DNA of 64,000 bases from Mesostigma viride (GCA_009746045.1 RPFO01000310.1:1062234-1126233); one strand, 5' to 3'. Shown: positions 1-11,212, numbered from the stretch's first letter. Numbers and translations are program-made. Notes: a model not told the origin generated them from the letters alone.

Positions 1-1530
1 AGCTGTGGTTGCGTGACGAACAGGTGGAGAATGCTCTATCATGCACCAATGTGAGGTCGGGTGTTATACCAGTCAGCATGTTGGGTGGAGCTGTAGTTGC
101 GTGACAAACAGGCGGAGAATGCTCTATCATACGCCAATGTGAGGTTGGGTGTTATACCAGTCAGCATGTTGGGTGGAGCTGTAGTTGCGTGACAAACAGG
201 CGGAGAATGCTCTATCATACGCCAATGTGAGGTCGGGTGTTATACCAGTCAGCATGGTGGGTGGAGCTGTAGTTGCGTGACGAACAGGTGGAGAATGCTC
301 TATCATACGCCAATGTGAGGTCGGGTGTTATACCAGTTGCGATGTTGGGTGGAGCTGTAGTTGCGTGACAAACAGGCGGAGAGTGCTCTATCATACGACG
401 ATGGGAGGTCGGGTGTTATACCAGTCAGCATGTTGGGTGGAGCTGTAGTTGCGTGACAAACAGGCGGAGAATGCTCTATCATACGACGATGGGAGGTCGG
501 GTGTTATACCAGTCAGCATTTGGGTGGAGCTGTAGTTGCGTGACAAACAGGTGGAGGATGCTCTATCATACGCCAATGTGAGGTCGGGTGTTATACCAGT
601 CAGCATGTTGGGTGGAGCTGTAGTTGCGTGACGAACAGGTGGAGAATGCTCTATCATACGCCCATGTGAGGTCGGGTGTTATACCAGTCAGCATGTTGGG
701 TGGAGCTGTAGTTGCGTGACAAACAGGCGGAGAATGCTCTATCATACGCCAACGTGAGGTCGGGTGTTATACCAGTCAGCATGTTGGGTGGAGCTGTGGT
801 TGCGTGACAAACAGGTGGAGAATGCTCTATCATACGCCAATGTGAGGTCGGGTGTTATACCAGTCAGCATGGTGGGTGGAGCTGTGGTTGCGTGACAAAC
901 AGGTGGAGAATGCTCCATCATACGCCAATGTGAGGTCGGGTGTTACACCAGTCAGCATGTTGGGTGGAGCTGTGGTTGCGTGACGAACAGGCGGAGAATG
1001 CTCTATCATACGCCAATGTGAGGTCGGGTGTTATACCAGTCAGCATGTTGGGTGGAGCTGTAGTTGCGTGACGAACAGGCGGAGAATGCTCTATCATACG
1101 CCAATGTGAGGTCGGGTGTTATACCAGTCAGCATGTTGGGTGGAGCTGTGGTTGCGTGACGAACAGGTGGAGAATGCTCTATCATACGCCAATGTGAGGT
1201 CGGGTGTTATACCAGTTGCGATGTTGGGTGGAGCTGTGGTTGCGTGACAAACAGGTGGAGTATGCTCTATCATACGCCAATGTGAGGTCGGGTGTTATAC
1301 CAGTTGGGATGTTGGGTGGAGCTGTAGTTGCGTGACGAGCAGGCGGAGAATGCTCTATCATACGACAATGTGAGGTCGGGTGTTATACCAGTCAGCATGT
1401 TGGGTGGAGCTGTAGTTGCGTGATGAACAGGCGGAGAATGCTCTATCATACGCCAATGTGAGGTCAGGTGTTATACCAGTTGCGATGTTGGGTGGAGCTG
1501 TAGTTGCGTGACCCACAGGTGGAGAATGCA
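1..1530. repeat. 88-bp minisatellite, about 17 units (unit 0)
   Basis: The landmark CTGTRGTTGCGTGAC recurs every 88 bp from position 3 to 1498, with a single 1-bp loss near 515. Units differ by scattered substitutions (for example CAGTCAGCATG versus CAGTTGCGATG). The same array is present with other copy numbers at 37099-37853 and 59700-60190, and as a single relic at 6462-6515. Short ORFs inside are by-products of the repeat. Confidence 0.95.
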
Positions 1531-1795
1531 ACTATCTTTGGCACTTGCTTGAGGCGAGCCAGTAGTGTTGAGGGGGGCGGCACGGGAGTTTTCATGTCCT
1601 GTTTAGGTGCAGAGGAAACAATCGCAAGGAAGAAGCATTCAAACGACAAAACAAAGACCTTTCCCCGAAAACATTTGGAGACTTTTGCTGTGTCAGCACA
1701 ATGTGCCAAGGAATCATGCAGGGAAGGCTGGACCACTGTCTACTTCATCAACATTCCTGCCTCTGTACCCTTGGTAGGGGAAAAGGGGAAATCTC
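1531..1795. other. spacer between the 88-bp and 85-bp arrays
   Basis: This stretch is conserved with 6516-6811, 37854-38140 and 60191-60470 and always lies between the two arrays. A 130-aa open frame crosses it, but the frame runs into the 85-bp repeats and is not kept in the paralogous copies. I see no gene in it. Confidence 0.6.
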
Positions 1796-2725
1796 CAGGT
1801 TCAGGCCATAAGAAAGGGGATGCTGGCAAGCAGATCAATGCCACCGCAAGGGGCCGAAACAAACTACCCGATGAAGCACACAGGTTCAGGCCATAAGAAA
1901 GGGGATGCTGGCAAGCAGATGAACGCCACCGCAAGGGGACCAAACAAACTACCCGATGAAGTACACAGGTTCAGGCCATAGGGAGGGGGATGCTGGCAAG
2001 CAGATCAATGCCACCGCAAGGGGACCAAACAAACTACCCGATGAAGCACACAGGTTCAGGCCATAAGAAAGGGGGTGCTGGCAAGCAGATCAATGCCACC
2101 GCAAGGGGACCAAACAAACTACCCGATGAAGCACACAGGTTCAGGCCATAAGAAAGGGGGTGCTGGCAAGCAGATGCATGCCACCGCAAGGGGACCAAAC
2201 AAACTACCCGATGAAGCACACAGGTTCAGGCCATAAGAAAGGGGGTGCTGGCAAGCAGATGCATGCCACCGCAAGGGGACCAAACAAACTACCCGATGAA
2301 GCACACAGGTTCAGGCCATAGGGAGGGGGATGCTGGCAAGCAGATGAATGCCACCGCAAGGGGACCAAACAAACTACCCGATGAAGCACACAGGTTCAGG
2401 CCATAAGAAAGGGGATGCTGGCAAGCAGATGAATGCCACCGCAAGGGGACCAAACAAACTACCCGATGAAGCACACAGGTTCAGGCCATAAGAAAGGGGG
2501 TGCTGGCAAGCAGATGAATGCCACCGCAAGGGGACCAAACAAACTACCCGATGAAGCACACAGGTTCAGGCCATAAGAAAGGGGGTGCTGGCAAGCAGAT
2601 GAATGCCACCGCAAGGGGACCAAACAAACTACCCGATGAAGCACACAGGTTCAGGCCATAGGGAGGGGGATGCTGGCAATTAGCAGATGAATGCCACCGC
2701 AAGGGGACCAAACTACCCAATGAAG
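1796..2725. repeat. 85-bp minisatellite, about 11 units (unit 0)
   Basis: The landmark CAGGTTCAGGCCATA starts at 1796, 1881, 1966, 2051 and on at exact 85-bp steps to 2646. Since 85 is not a multiple of 3, the overlapping 61-aa minus-strand ORFs that repeat every 85 bp are artefacts. Paralogous loci hold about 3 units (6812-7060), 1 unit (38145-38230) and a degenerate unit (60470-60545). Confidence 0.95.
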
Positions 2726-2734
2726 GAAACAGGC

Positions 2735-2815
2735 AGGGTCGCTTAGCTAAGCAGCCTAGCCCTCAGTGGTACCTTCCCTGGCTAACCAAGGCATACTGCA
2801 ACAGTTCTGGAAGCC
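2735..2815. repeat. single degenerate 78-bp unit (unit 0)
   Basis: One copy of the 78-bp unit (AAGCAGCCTAGCCCTCAG through GGCATACTGCAACAG) that is tandemly repeated at 7080-7395 and 60590-60957. It directly follows the 85-bp array, as at all four paralogous loci. Confidence 0.75.
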
Positions 2816-3619
2816 GGGCCCTGCCTGGAAGGGGGACGTGTCACGGAGGAAGGGAGGGGGGGAGAAAGAGAGCGGAAAGTGGGGCTGGTTAGTCAACGTG
2901 TCATAACGTTGGTGTAATACCCAGCATCGCAACATCTTGTCTCCTGCGTGGCGAGGCAGCGTTCGTCCACGCCTGTCCTCAGACTAACAAGATGAGGGAA
3001 GAGGATACTCAAATCGCTCAGTTGAGCATAGCCAAAACCGAAACAAGCGCACCTTTTCGAAATGGCCCTACCAGCTTACCGCACTTTGAAAGATCGGCGC
3101 CCATGTCAGCAGGCCAACTTAACACGGCGTCATCCGGAACGTTGTCTTTTCCTGCAAAGCTGCGGTCAGGACACCATCTATGCAGGTGCCATCTGGATAG
3201 CATATGCAACCTTGCCGGGATGATAAACCTCCAATAGCGACGAGACCGTGACTTGCCATGACAGTATTGCCCCTCACGAGTTCCGCAGAGAAACAGACAC
3301 AGTGCCAACACCAACGCGCAGCTCCGAATGTGAAATGGATTCTGTGACGCAGAACGATAGTCATGAACGATGTGAGTCGTGTGACAGACCAGGCAAACCG
3401 CAAAACCCTGATTGTACTCTGGCCGCGATCTCGAAGACAGGACACGTGATGACCAGAAACATGTAGGTCATGCGGCGAGCAGCGAGCAGCGAAGAGCAGC
3501 GTACGTTTTTCATTACAAGAGTCGCCCACCAATAGTCGTCTATTACCGTTCTCGTTAGCAAAGCATGCTACTATTGATTTATTTCTCTGCTGGCTTCAAG
3601 CACACAGTACTGCAGTATG
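2816..3619. repeat. conserved pre-ankyrin block, unit 0 (truncated)
   Basis: Closely matches 38320-39124 of unit 2, including ACGCCTGTCCTCAGACTAAC and AAAGATCGGCGCCCATG. Other copies are 7400-8900, 10718-11207 with 17623-19190, and 60960-62900. The match stops after CTGCAGTATG at 3619. Antisense frames of up to 137 aa exist here, but nothing in them resembles a known family. It may be a promoter or 5' region for the ankyrin genes, which is inference. Confidence 0.7.
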
Positions 3620-4256
3620 CCCTTCAAGTCTGCCTTGTAGAGCAGTGAACATTATTTGCCTAGTTTGTCCTAGTTCGCCTGCACAACCGGGATGTGGGTT
3701 AAGGTTTGGGGAGATCTGCTACTCTTTAACTCGGTTACGTGCATGGGCGTTTGGAATGATATTGGCAACAGTTAGGTGCACACTACACACTTGCAGACGG
3801 GCATGTAGAGGTTTTGAAGGGTTGTAGCTAGCTAGTTATTATCATACTGGTTGCCTCTTTGATACTGTTGCATGCTACTGAATGGCATGCGTGCCAATGC
3901 TGAGGGGTGTTTCATCGATAAGCTTGGGAAAGGATGGCAATGAAAGAAGATTTTCAATACAAAGTTTCAACAAATTATCAATGGCAACATGGGAGAAAAA
4001 TCTTCTGATATAAAATGGAAAATACAAAAACAAAGCATGCATGCATAATTTTAGTGACGAAAAGTGCGCAAATAGGCCATGGCTACATGATTCACGAAAA
4101 ACCAATGCCATGCCTGCCTCTTCTGTTGTTTATTATATAAAGTTCCACCATGTGCAAGAATGAACAGGTTCATGGTGACAGGACACAACCTTGCCAACGG
4201 CCTGCCTGCAGTAGGCGTGGTGGGGTGCTGCCGTGTGGAGTTGTTGATGTGAGTTG
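3620..4256. repeat. post-gene tail block, unit 1
   Basis: Starts with CCCTTCAAGTCTGCCTTGTA and matches the sequence about 345 bp downstream of both large terminal exons (32883-33560 and 56536-57500). Here it has no gene upstream; position 3619/3620 is a recombination junction. The 3' part holds one copy of the unit that is repeated about 5 times at 57040-57475. No coding signal seen. Confidence 0.75.
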
Positions 4257-4866
4257 AGCTGAGTTGAGTTTATTCCCGCGCCGGTGGTCCGACAGGGCTA
4301 TTAATAGTGGATCCATAGGCTGGTCCGGCCTTATGGGGGTGGCAAAGAAGTGTGGAGTGTGCACCGACGTGGTCAACCCCTCACACAGCGTGCAGATGAC
4401 AGCAACTAGGGGGGTGGGCATGCCAGCGCGGGCATCGAAGGACAATCCACAGAGTGTCCCAGCGGTGGTTTGGCAGCGTTGAGGGCACAGCCAAGTATTA
4501 TTGTTGCAGCCCGACATATAGCCCGCATAATAACGATAGGGATTTGTGCGCGAACTTGCCTCTGTTTACCTACTCGAGAGATTACGGGGAACCGGATTTG
4601 TTTGCAATGGCATTTCATTTTGGGTTTTTGCCTCGAGCTTGGCGCTTTGAACCTGGACTGGTCCGGATCTGACTGGGAAACGCCAACAGAAGCACGCCAG
4701 CAGGTCGACCCCTTGTACTGTGTGCCGATGATAGCACTCAGGGAATGGGTACGCCAGCACGAGGGAGTACAGGCCACGGATATCAGGGAGTGTCCTAGCA
4801 GTGGTGGGCACAGCCAAGGATGATTGTTTCAGCCCACATAACCTGCGAAAATTAAAAAGAGGGAAC
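4257..4866 (-). mobile_element. non-LTR retroposon 3' end, minus strand (remnant)
   Basis: On the minus strand this block ends in GAATAAACTCAACTCA, an AATAAA-like motif followed by a short pentanucleotide tail related to (CAACT)n. That resembles the 3' terminus of a non-LTR retroposon. The block is shared with 33565-34117 and 57505-58140, so the insertion predates unit duplication. No intact ORF remains. The retroposon identity is inferred from the tail only. Confidence 0.4.
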
Positions 4867-5395
4867 GCATGTTCGCCTGTGGTTACTAACACTACCTCAA
4901 GCACAGGCACCTGGCCTGCGCAGACAACGCGGGCGCGTCAGATCGGTGAGCGCTGGCACCAAGCCCACCGAGCCCGGGCGCGTTATCTCTACCTGGTCTC
5001 CCCCTGGCTTCACGCGCCCAGGTCGTCACCATTGGACCTTCCAGGACAGGCTCCGTCGGGGCATGTGCTATCCCTGAGAAGACAGGCGCGTGCCCGGGGG
5101 CATGCACTCATCACGCATGACAGCGCTATCCCTGAGAAGACAGGCGCGTGCCCGGGGGCATGCACTCATCACGCATCTGGGGGCAGATGATCTGCAAAGA
5201 TCGCTGGCAGAAGGTTGTGTTAGCCACAGTCCCCAAGTCCGTGGGGGAGCTGCGTGTGACGCGGATTGGCAAACAATGTGGGCCGTGGCACCTGCCCTTG
5301 TACCACTACATAGACCGTTTGACGCACGCTTTACCATCCATCCCACCCCACTCATGGAGGATTTATGCCCACGTGACGCAGTCATGTGTTTTGAT
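4867..5395 (+). pseudogene. LINE 3' remnant (C-terminus of ORF2)
   Basis: Broken frames encode a Trp-Thr-Phe-Gln-Asp-Arg-Leu stretch and IWGQMICKDRWQKVV, matching the C-terminal end of the LINE fragment at 34118-35103 (IWMQMVRKDRWQVV). It ends in CCACGTGACGCAGTCATGTG, the 3'-end motif seen in the other LINE tails here, followed by AT-rich sequence. The same remnant sits at 35484-35998 and 58140-58620, so it is ancestral to the units. A 58-bp duplication (5069-5185 region) adds a further break. Confidence 0.6.
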
Positions 5396-5952
5396 TAGTT
5401 ATTATATCATCAGCCAACATGTTCTACAAAGGTCTGAAACCCAGCTGGGCCCAGTACCCCAGCGTGTCGGATATCTTATTATTAGAAAGCGAAATAGAGG
5501 CATGCACACTTTCGTATCATGACACCACCAATGTCAGCCATGCACTAGAGGCCAGCTAGTTCGGGCGGTGCATGTAATGGAGACAAGAAAAGGTTACCAG
5601 CGACTGTCAGGCTTTCAACCCCGCAGTATCTGCTGAAGGCTTCGGCCATGCACTCATGCATTATGACACAATATGACCACACCATCAACGCTCTCATACC
5701 TGGCAGCCGCCCCAGACACCGCATGCCCAAAGGGACATGGGCTGGACACTCCCCACCCCCATGCCACCTGGCCACCCCACCCACCCAGGCAGCGTAGCCG
5801 AAGCTGCAGGCCACAGTGGGTAAAGAGGCACTGGGGAAAACCTTGCACGCACATGCCCACGCGAATACCATCTTGTATGCTTGCACATAGGACTGGGACG
5901 TACCGGGAAGGGAAGGCAGCGGACCAATCACACACCGGGTCGCCGGCCATGA
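5396..5952. other. conserved tail spacer, no gene recognised
   Basis: Conserved with 35999-36590 and 58621-59186. Open frames of 116-224 aa cross it on both strands, but they are not preserved among the copies because of indels. I see no recognisable domain. Confidence 0.5.
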
Positions 5953-6219
5953 CTTCACCATTACTTCCTCGAGCTTGCTCGTGCTTCCCTGGTACGTGGT
6001 GCACCGCCCACCTCGTGCCGGACCAGCACCGCCTTCATCCACAGTTCGGCCACTTTGATAGAGGCACAGAAGCGGCTTGTGTTCAACCCACTGGCCAGTA
6101 TTCCGTATCTATCAGTCAATCGAGCCCTGACACTAACCCGCGTGGCTCCAGGGGGCCAAGCCTTTCTCAGCAACCGGCAGGCGCTTACTTGGCTAGTCAG
6201 ACGTCTTCCATTTGGTTGA
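5953..6219 (+). pseudogene. unidentified open-frame remnant, 88 codons
   Basis: A + strand frame without an ATG runs from CTTCACCAT to a TGA. It includes SSATLIEAQKRLVFNPLA and AFLSNRQALTWLVRRLPFG. The same frame is open for 94 codons at 59187-59471 with conservative changes, but unit 2 (about 36594-36850) has a 2-bp loss after CGGCTTGT that shifts the frame. The even amino-acid composition suggests a real former exon. I do not recognise the family. Confidence 0.4.
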
Positions 6220-6461
6220 AAACCACAACAACCCCATCCCCCCTCCTTTCTCCGAGGGTCATCCGTGCTGAGTCATCCCAGTCCATGTGGTGCAACCCAG
6301 GCCAGGATGAAGACCAAAAGTCTCCCTCTTCGCACCGTATGACCTAGGGTTCCATTATGCGCAGCTGAGGTTGCTGTCACAGCTCCCAAACAGCTGGCCT
6401 CCTCTTTTCTGCGCAGCCCTGCTGAAGCAAGTGCATGGAATGTGTGGGGTACCGTGTGACC
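6220..6461. other. conserved spacer before the 88-bp locus
   Basis: Matches 36850-37098 and 59472-59699. It leads into the minisatellite block in each unit. No gene seen. Confidence 0.5.
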
Positions 6462-6515
6462 AGTTAAGATGTTGGATGGAGCTGTAGTCGCGTGACTAAC
6501 GGGCGAAGAATGCAA
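6462..6515. repeat. single relic of the 88-bp unit (unit 1)
   Basis: One partial unit (AAGATGTTGGATGGAGCTGTAG and following) at the place where other units carry 5-17 copies. This locus has collapsed to one copy, or never expanded. Confidence 0.75.
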
Positions 6516-6811
6516 CTATCTGTGGCACTTGCTTGAGGAGTGCCAAAAGAGCATGCGAGGACATGGGGACGAAGCAGTAGTGTTGAAGGGGGCGGCATGG
6601 GGTGTGCATGTCGTGCTCAGGTGCAGAGGAAACAATAGCAAAGAAAAAACAAAGCAGTAAAAACGACAAAGCTTAAAGACCCTTCCCCAGAAATGGAGTC
6701 TCTTTTCTCAGCACCACAAATGGAAGGGGGTCATGCAGGGAAGGTTGGACCAGGTTAACTTCATCAACATTCCTGCCTCTGTACCCTTGCTAGGGGGAAA
6801 GGGGAAATCTC
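6516..6811. other. spacer between the 88-bp and 85-bp loci, unit 1
   Basis: Counterpart of 1531-1795. No gene seen. Confidence 0.5.
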
Positions 6812-7060
6812 CAGGTTCAGGCCATAAGAAAGGGGATGTTGGCAAGCAGATGAATGCCACCGCAAGGGGACCAAACAAACTACCCGATGAAGCACACAGG
6901 TTCAGGCCATAAGAAAGGGGATGCTGGCAAGCAGATGAATGCCACCGCAAGGGGACCAAACAAACTACCCGATGAAGCACACAGGTTCAGGCCATAAGAA
7001 AGGGGGTGCTGGCAAGCAGATGAATGCCACCGCAAGGGGACCAAACTACCCGATGCAGGA
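6812..7060. repeat. 85-bp minisatellite, 3 units (unit 1)
   Basis: CAGGTTCAGGCCATAAG starts at 6812, 6897 and 6982, exactly 85 bp apart. Same family as 1796-2725. Confidence 0.9.
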
Positions 7061-7079
7061 AACAGGCAGGTTTGCTGAT

Positions 7080-7395
7080 CTAAGCAGCCTAGCCCTCAGC
7101 GGTACCTGATCCCGTCGCTGGCGAACCAAGGCATGATGCAATATGTTTGGAACCCATCGAAGCAGCCTGGCCCTCAGCGGTACGTGATCCCGTCGCTGGC
7201 TAACCAAGGCATGCTGCAATACGTTTGGAACCCATCGAAGCAGCCTGGCCCTCAGCGGTACCTGATTCCGTCGCTGGCTAACCAAGGCATGCTGCAATAC
7301 GTTTGGAACCCATCGAAGCAGCCTACTGTAGCCCTCAGACGTACCTGACCCTGTCCCTGGCTAACGAAGGCATGCTGCAATAGTTTTGGAATCCG
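7080..7395 (+). repeat. 78-bp minisatellite, about 4 units (unit 1)
   Basis: Tandem 78-bp units (CCTCAGCGGTACCTGATC, then GGCATGCTGCAATACGTTTGG). The period is a multiple of 3 and is open on both strands, giving a 26-residue periodic peptide on the + strand (PQRYVIPSLANQGMLQYVWN). Five copies are present at 60590-60957. Confidence 0.9.
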
Positions 7396-9460
7396 GGCCC
7401 TGCCTGGAATAGGGAGGTGTTAAGGAGGAAGGAAGGGGGGATGAAAGAGAGCAAAAAGCGAGGCTGGCTAATCAACTTGTCATAATGTCGGTGTAATACC
7501 GAGCATCGCAATATCATCTCTCCTGCATGTCGAGGCAGAGTTCTTTCACGCCTGTCCTCAGACTAACACGACGGGAGAACAGGATACTGAGATTGCTCGG
7601 ATCAGCATGGAAGAAACCGAAATAAGCGCACTTTTTCGGAATGGCCTACCAGTCTACCGCACCTTGAAAGATCGGCGCCCCATGTCGGAATACCAACCTG
7701 CAATGGCGTCACCCGGAGCGTTATCTTTAGTTTTCCGGGTATTGCCTCACAGAATTGCACAGAAAAACAAACATGTTGCCAACACCAACGCGCAGCTCAG
7801 AAGTTGAAATGGGCTTTCTGTGACGCACAACGATTGTAATGCCGCGGCAAACTCGGCTAACCGCAAAACCCAGGTTGTGCTCTGGCGGCGATCTCGAGGG
7901 CAGGACCCGTGATGACTAGGATTACGTAGCTCATGCGGCGAGAAGCGAACAGCGAAGAGTGACGTGCATTTTTCACTCCAAGAGTAGCCCACCCATTCCC
8001 GTCCGCAAAGCATATGGATTGATTCATGGATTATTGCTTTCCGTCGGCTGGCTTCAAGCATACACTGCAGTACCAAACTATTTTCACTGCAATATGGGAC
8101 TTGCGGGACCATCACGCCGGCCGGTACGGTGGGGCGGATCCTCTACGCTTCCATTGCAACCTGTTTTGAATTGAGAGCTCGAGGCTTTCTATGACCGCCA
8201 GTGTACATAATGTTACCGGCAAGGCGGCAACCTTAGCCTGCCATTTCTTCCCTGTCAGGTTAACGTTGTGTAGAGTATCTGTGGTGCACGAATGCATCGA
8301 GTGCACGCTCGCGTGCATGCCACATGGCATCGGGAGCAAAACTTCTGATTTTGCACAAGTCACGTGCCCCGGTGCCACGCGCCACACGGTCCAGGAGGGT
8401 CCAGGCGCTGCCAGCGCATCGCCACCGAGGTACGTGCAACTTTATCCGAAGACAGGCAGAATTATTCGCGCGCTACGCTTACGGTCAGTACGCCACAGAC
8501 GGGGCTGCGGAGTGCGGACCGTAATCTAAAGCAAATTCCATGGCGCTGGGGACGCCAGGGAAACGGAAAGACTAATGTTCTTTGCAAGTGTAATATACAT
8601 CGCTTCCCCTGTCCCTTTCTCGGACTTCTTTTTGTCTACAAGTTAGTAGGACTTTCCATTCGCACGAAGCACGGGGACCAGCCTGAAACTCTCAGTGGAA
8701 TACGCCGACCCAAATTAACTGAATTCGGCTGGAAGCCGACAGGTGTTTTGGCTCGCCGTACCGTGTCGAGCCCGTAGATTATTTACATTCTGGCGACCTC
8801 CCATTTATGGTCTATATCCGTCGTCAACTCACACGCAGGGCTCCGACAAGGGCCGGGGGACAACGCACGATAATGGTCAAGAGGGTGTGTGCGGAATGCT
8901 TAGTGCTAGCCAGACCGTTCCCTACCCTCTTAACACAAGATGAAACAGCTGTGAATAGGTGAAGGGGCTGCAAAGTTTTGCAATGCCATGCCTCGCATCG
9001 GCGAATAGCGGGGCGCGAGTAAGGCGGAACGACAAGGCTACCAAGCCTAGAATTCCTGGACTGCCGTCGGCTTGCCACCGCGTTCTCGTGTCTGAATAAT
9101 GGTAAGAGACGGAGATATTGGCTTGTGCGTGCGTAACCTTCCGCACCCCCCCTGCACCTTGCAAGTCTGGCCTGCTGTACTGGAACATGCTTACCCCTGT
9201 CGGTAGCGCATGCAAGCAAGCTGCATGGGGTGCCTTGAGTTACTACTTGTTTTCTTAACTGCCTCAAACTCCCATTCTGGTCTTTCCTCCCTGAATATCT
9301 TTTCTTATTGGTTATATTTACTATCAAATATACGAAATCACTATTTTAATCTTTTTGGACATGGAGAGGCACACCTCGGTTGTTGTGAGGTGGTATTCCT
9401 AAATTTGTCATATGTCAGGGATGGCTTTGGGCAACGCAGGGAGCTGCACGTCTCAGGGGT
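7396..9460. repeat. conserved pre-ankyrin block, unit 1 first copy
   Basis: Paralogous to 38320-40480 and 60960-63040: the same CCTGTCCTCAGACTAACACG, AAAGATCGGCGCCC and downstream TTGAGTTACT landmarks. Overlapping frames on both strands (for example 167 aa antisense at 8824-9327) are not conserved in the other copies. No gene recognised. Confidence 0.6.
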
Positions 9461-9464
9461 GCAA

Positions 9465-9805
9465 GCTGAGGGCAAGCATGCATCAGTGAATGTGGTGCGC
9501 GAGTGTCTCATTGCTTGCTTGGCCAGCATGCCTGGTTCCTGTGGATGCTGAGGGCAAGCATGGACCAGCGCATGCATGGGGTGCGCGTGTGTCTCATCGC
9601 TTGCTTGGCCAGCATGCCTGGTTCCTGTGGATGCTGAGGGCAAGCATGGACCAGTGCATGGGGTGCACGTGTGTCTCATCGCTGGCTTGGCCAGCATGCC
9701 TGGTTCCTGTGGATGCTGAGGGCAAGCATGGACCAGCGAATGGGGTGCACGTGTGTCTCATCGCTTGCTTGGCCAGCATGCCTGTTTCCTGTGGATGCTG
9801 GGGGG
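9465..9805. repeat. 82-bp minisatellite, about 4 units (unit 1)
   Basis: Units carrying GTGTCTCATCGCTTGCTTGG and TTCCTGTGGATGCTGAGGG repeat about every 82 bp; one unit has an extra CATG. It lies just upstream of the first ankyrin exon, as at 40480-40650 (about 2 units) and 63040-63375 (about 4 units). ORFs of 110-157 aa here come from the repeat. Confidence 0.85.
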
Positions 9806-9844
9806 ATGTGCACGTCTTGGGATTCCTGTCGCTGCTGCGTTCAG

Positions 9845-9940
9845 GCCGACACCCCACTGCACCAAGCATCAGGGTTAGCTCGTTTCGACATTGTTCGAGA
9901 ATTTGTCTCAAGGCGTGCAAGCGTGAATGCCAAGGGCAGA
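9845..9940 (+). CDS. ankyrin exon, first type (unit 1, set a)
   Basis: Acceptor CTGCGTTCAG and donor GTAAGT bound a 96-bp phase-0 exon. It encodes one ankyrin repeat starting ADTPLHQASG, with IVREFVSRRASVNAK. It is the only ankyrin exon of this set; the pre-ankyrin block starts again at 10718. It is probably an orphan exon left by a rearrangement, or it is skipped. Confidence 0.65.
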
Positions 9941-10717
9941 GTAAGTTCAGGCTTGTTATCTGAGTTTGAAGCAATGCCACACCCGCATGTAGTCATCATC
10001 ATCCCACAGAAGGTAGGCAGCAGACTGTTGCCACGCATTCTCCCGGCGCGAGTGCTTTTCATTTCTGCAGCGGTTCAATACCTTTTCTTCTGAGGTTCGC
10101 TTGCATCTTGTTGTTTGTGCGCCAGGCAAAGGCTGCTGGCCTGAGTAAGTTACGAGACTTGTGGGCACTAGCAACATGATTGAATAGCACCCTGGCAGCA
10201 GGGGCTATGTCCAACAATTTCGTTTTTTGAAGCAATGCAAAAATGCCCCCCTCCGTGGGCTCTCAGTGGGCCCTTGCTTGTTGTGGTGCATCGCAGGCGT
10301 ACCTGAGCTCAGCCGTGGTAATTTCCCCGTAGCTGTGGTGTGCAACGTAGCTAAATTCTAATTATACATGCAGTAGCGTGGGAGCAAAGGAGCATTAAGC
10401 TTTCAGAGGGTGAAGCCTGGCATCACAAATTAGGTAGGACGGGGGATGCAGTGTTCATTTCAAGCCGGCCTTTTATGCCCTTTGTTTGCACTAATTTTTC
10501 TGCATTAAACAAGTTCCCTCCATGATGTACCAATGCATGTGGCCAGAGGAAAGTGTTGGACCCAAAAAGAGGACAGGACTGGTTAAGGGGACAGGACATA
10601 CCTCAAGTGCACTTTTCTGGAAAGCATACCTATGCATGGGATAAAAATCCCATGATGATTGGGGTCCATAAATATGATTTTTAAAAAATTTTCCAGCCAC
10701 TTTGGGGGGACACTACA
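9941..10717. other. intron-like region with decayed antisense remnant
   Basis: Corresponds to 40796-41700 of unit 2 but shortened. Antisense traces such as SGQQPLPGAQTT match the remnants at 40870-41278 and 48217-48699. Ends at a junction near 10717 where a second pre-ankyrin block begins (TTCACGCCTGTCCTCAGAC). Confidence 0.45.
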
Positions 10718-11207
10718 TGTTCACGCCTGTCCTCAGACTAACACAACGGGAGAACAGAATACTTAGATTGCTCGGATCACATAGCCAAAACCGAATTAGG
10801 CGCACTATTTCGGAATGGCCTACCAGTCTACCGCACCTTGAAAGATCGGCGCCCATGTCAGTATACCAACCTGCCATCCGGAGCGTTGTCTTAGATTTTC
10901 CGTGGAAAGCTGCGGACAGGACAGCATTTATGCAGATGCCATCTTGATAGCATATGCAAGCTTGCCGGAACGATAAATTTCCAATAGCGACGAGACCGTG
11001 ACTTGCCATGACAGCTTGCCCGTCACAAGTTCCGCAGAGAAACAGACATAGTGCCAACACCAACGCGCAGCTCGGAATTTGAAATGGGATTCTGTGACGC
11101 AGAACGATAGTCATGAACGGTGTGAGTTGTGTGACAGACCGGGCAAACCGCAAAGCCCTGATTGTACTCTGGCCGCGATCTCGATGACTAGCCGAAATAT
11201 GTAGGTC
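10718..11207. repeat. conserved pre-ankyrin block, unit 1 second copy, left part
   Basis: Matches 2967-3470 and 38475-38985. It is interrupted at ATGCA (11208-11212) by the LTR element; the block resumes at 17618. An intact pre-insertion site can be read in units 0 and 2, which run through without the element. Confidence 0.75.
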
Positions 11208-11212
11208 ATGCA
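11208..11212. repeat. target-site duplication ATGCA, left
   Basis: ATGCA directly precedes the left LTR and is repeated directly after the right LTR at 17618-17622. Confidence 0.85.

Noticed and set aside
1-1530. Regular direct repeats suggesting a CRISPR array
   Set aside because: The whole 88-bp unit is conserved, there are no unique spacers, and the context is eukaryotic with introns and retroelements.
2034-2644. Series of 61-aa minus-strand ORFs at 85-bp spacing
   Set aside because: They are the same sequence repeated by the 85-bp minisatellite; the period is not a multiple of 3 and each frame closes in the next unit.
9490-10093. 140-157-aa ORFs around the 82-bp repeats as a coding first exon
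   Set aside because: The 82-bp period shifts the frame at each unit, and sister units with other copy numbers do not keep the same frame.
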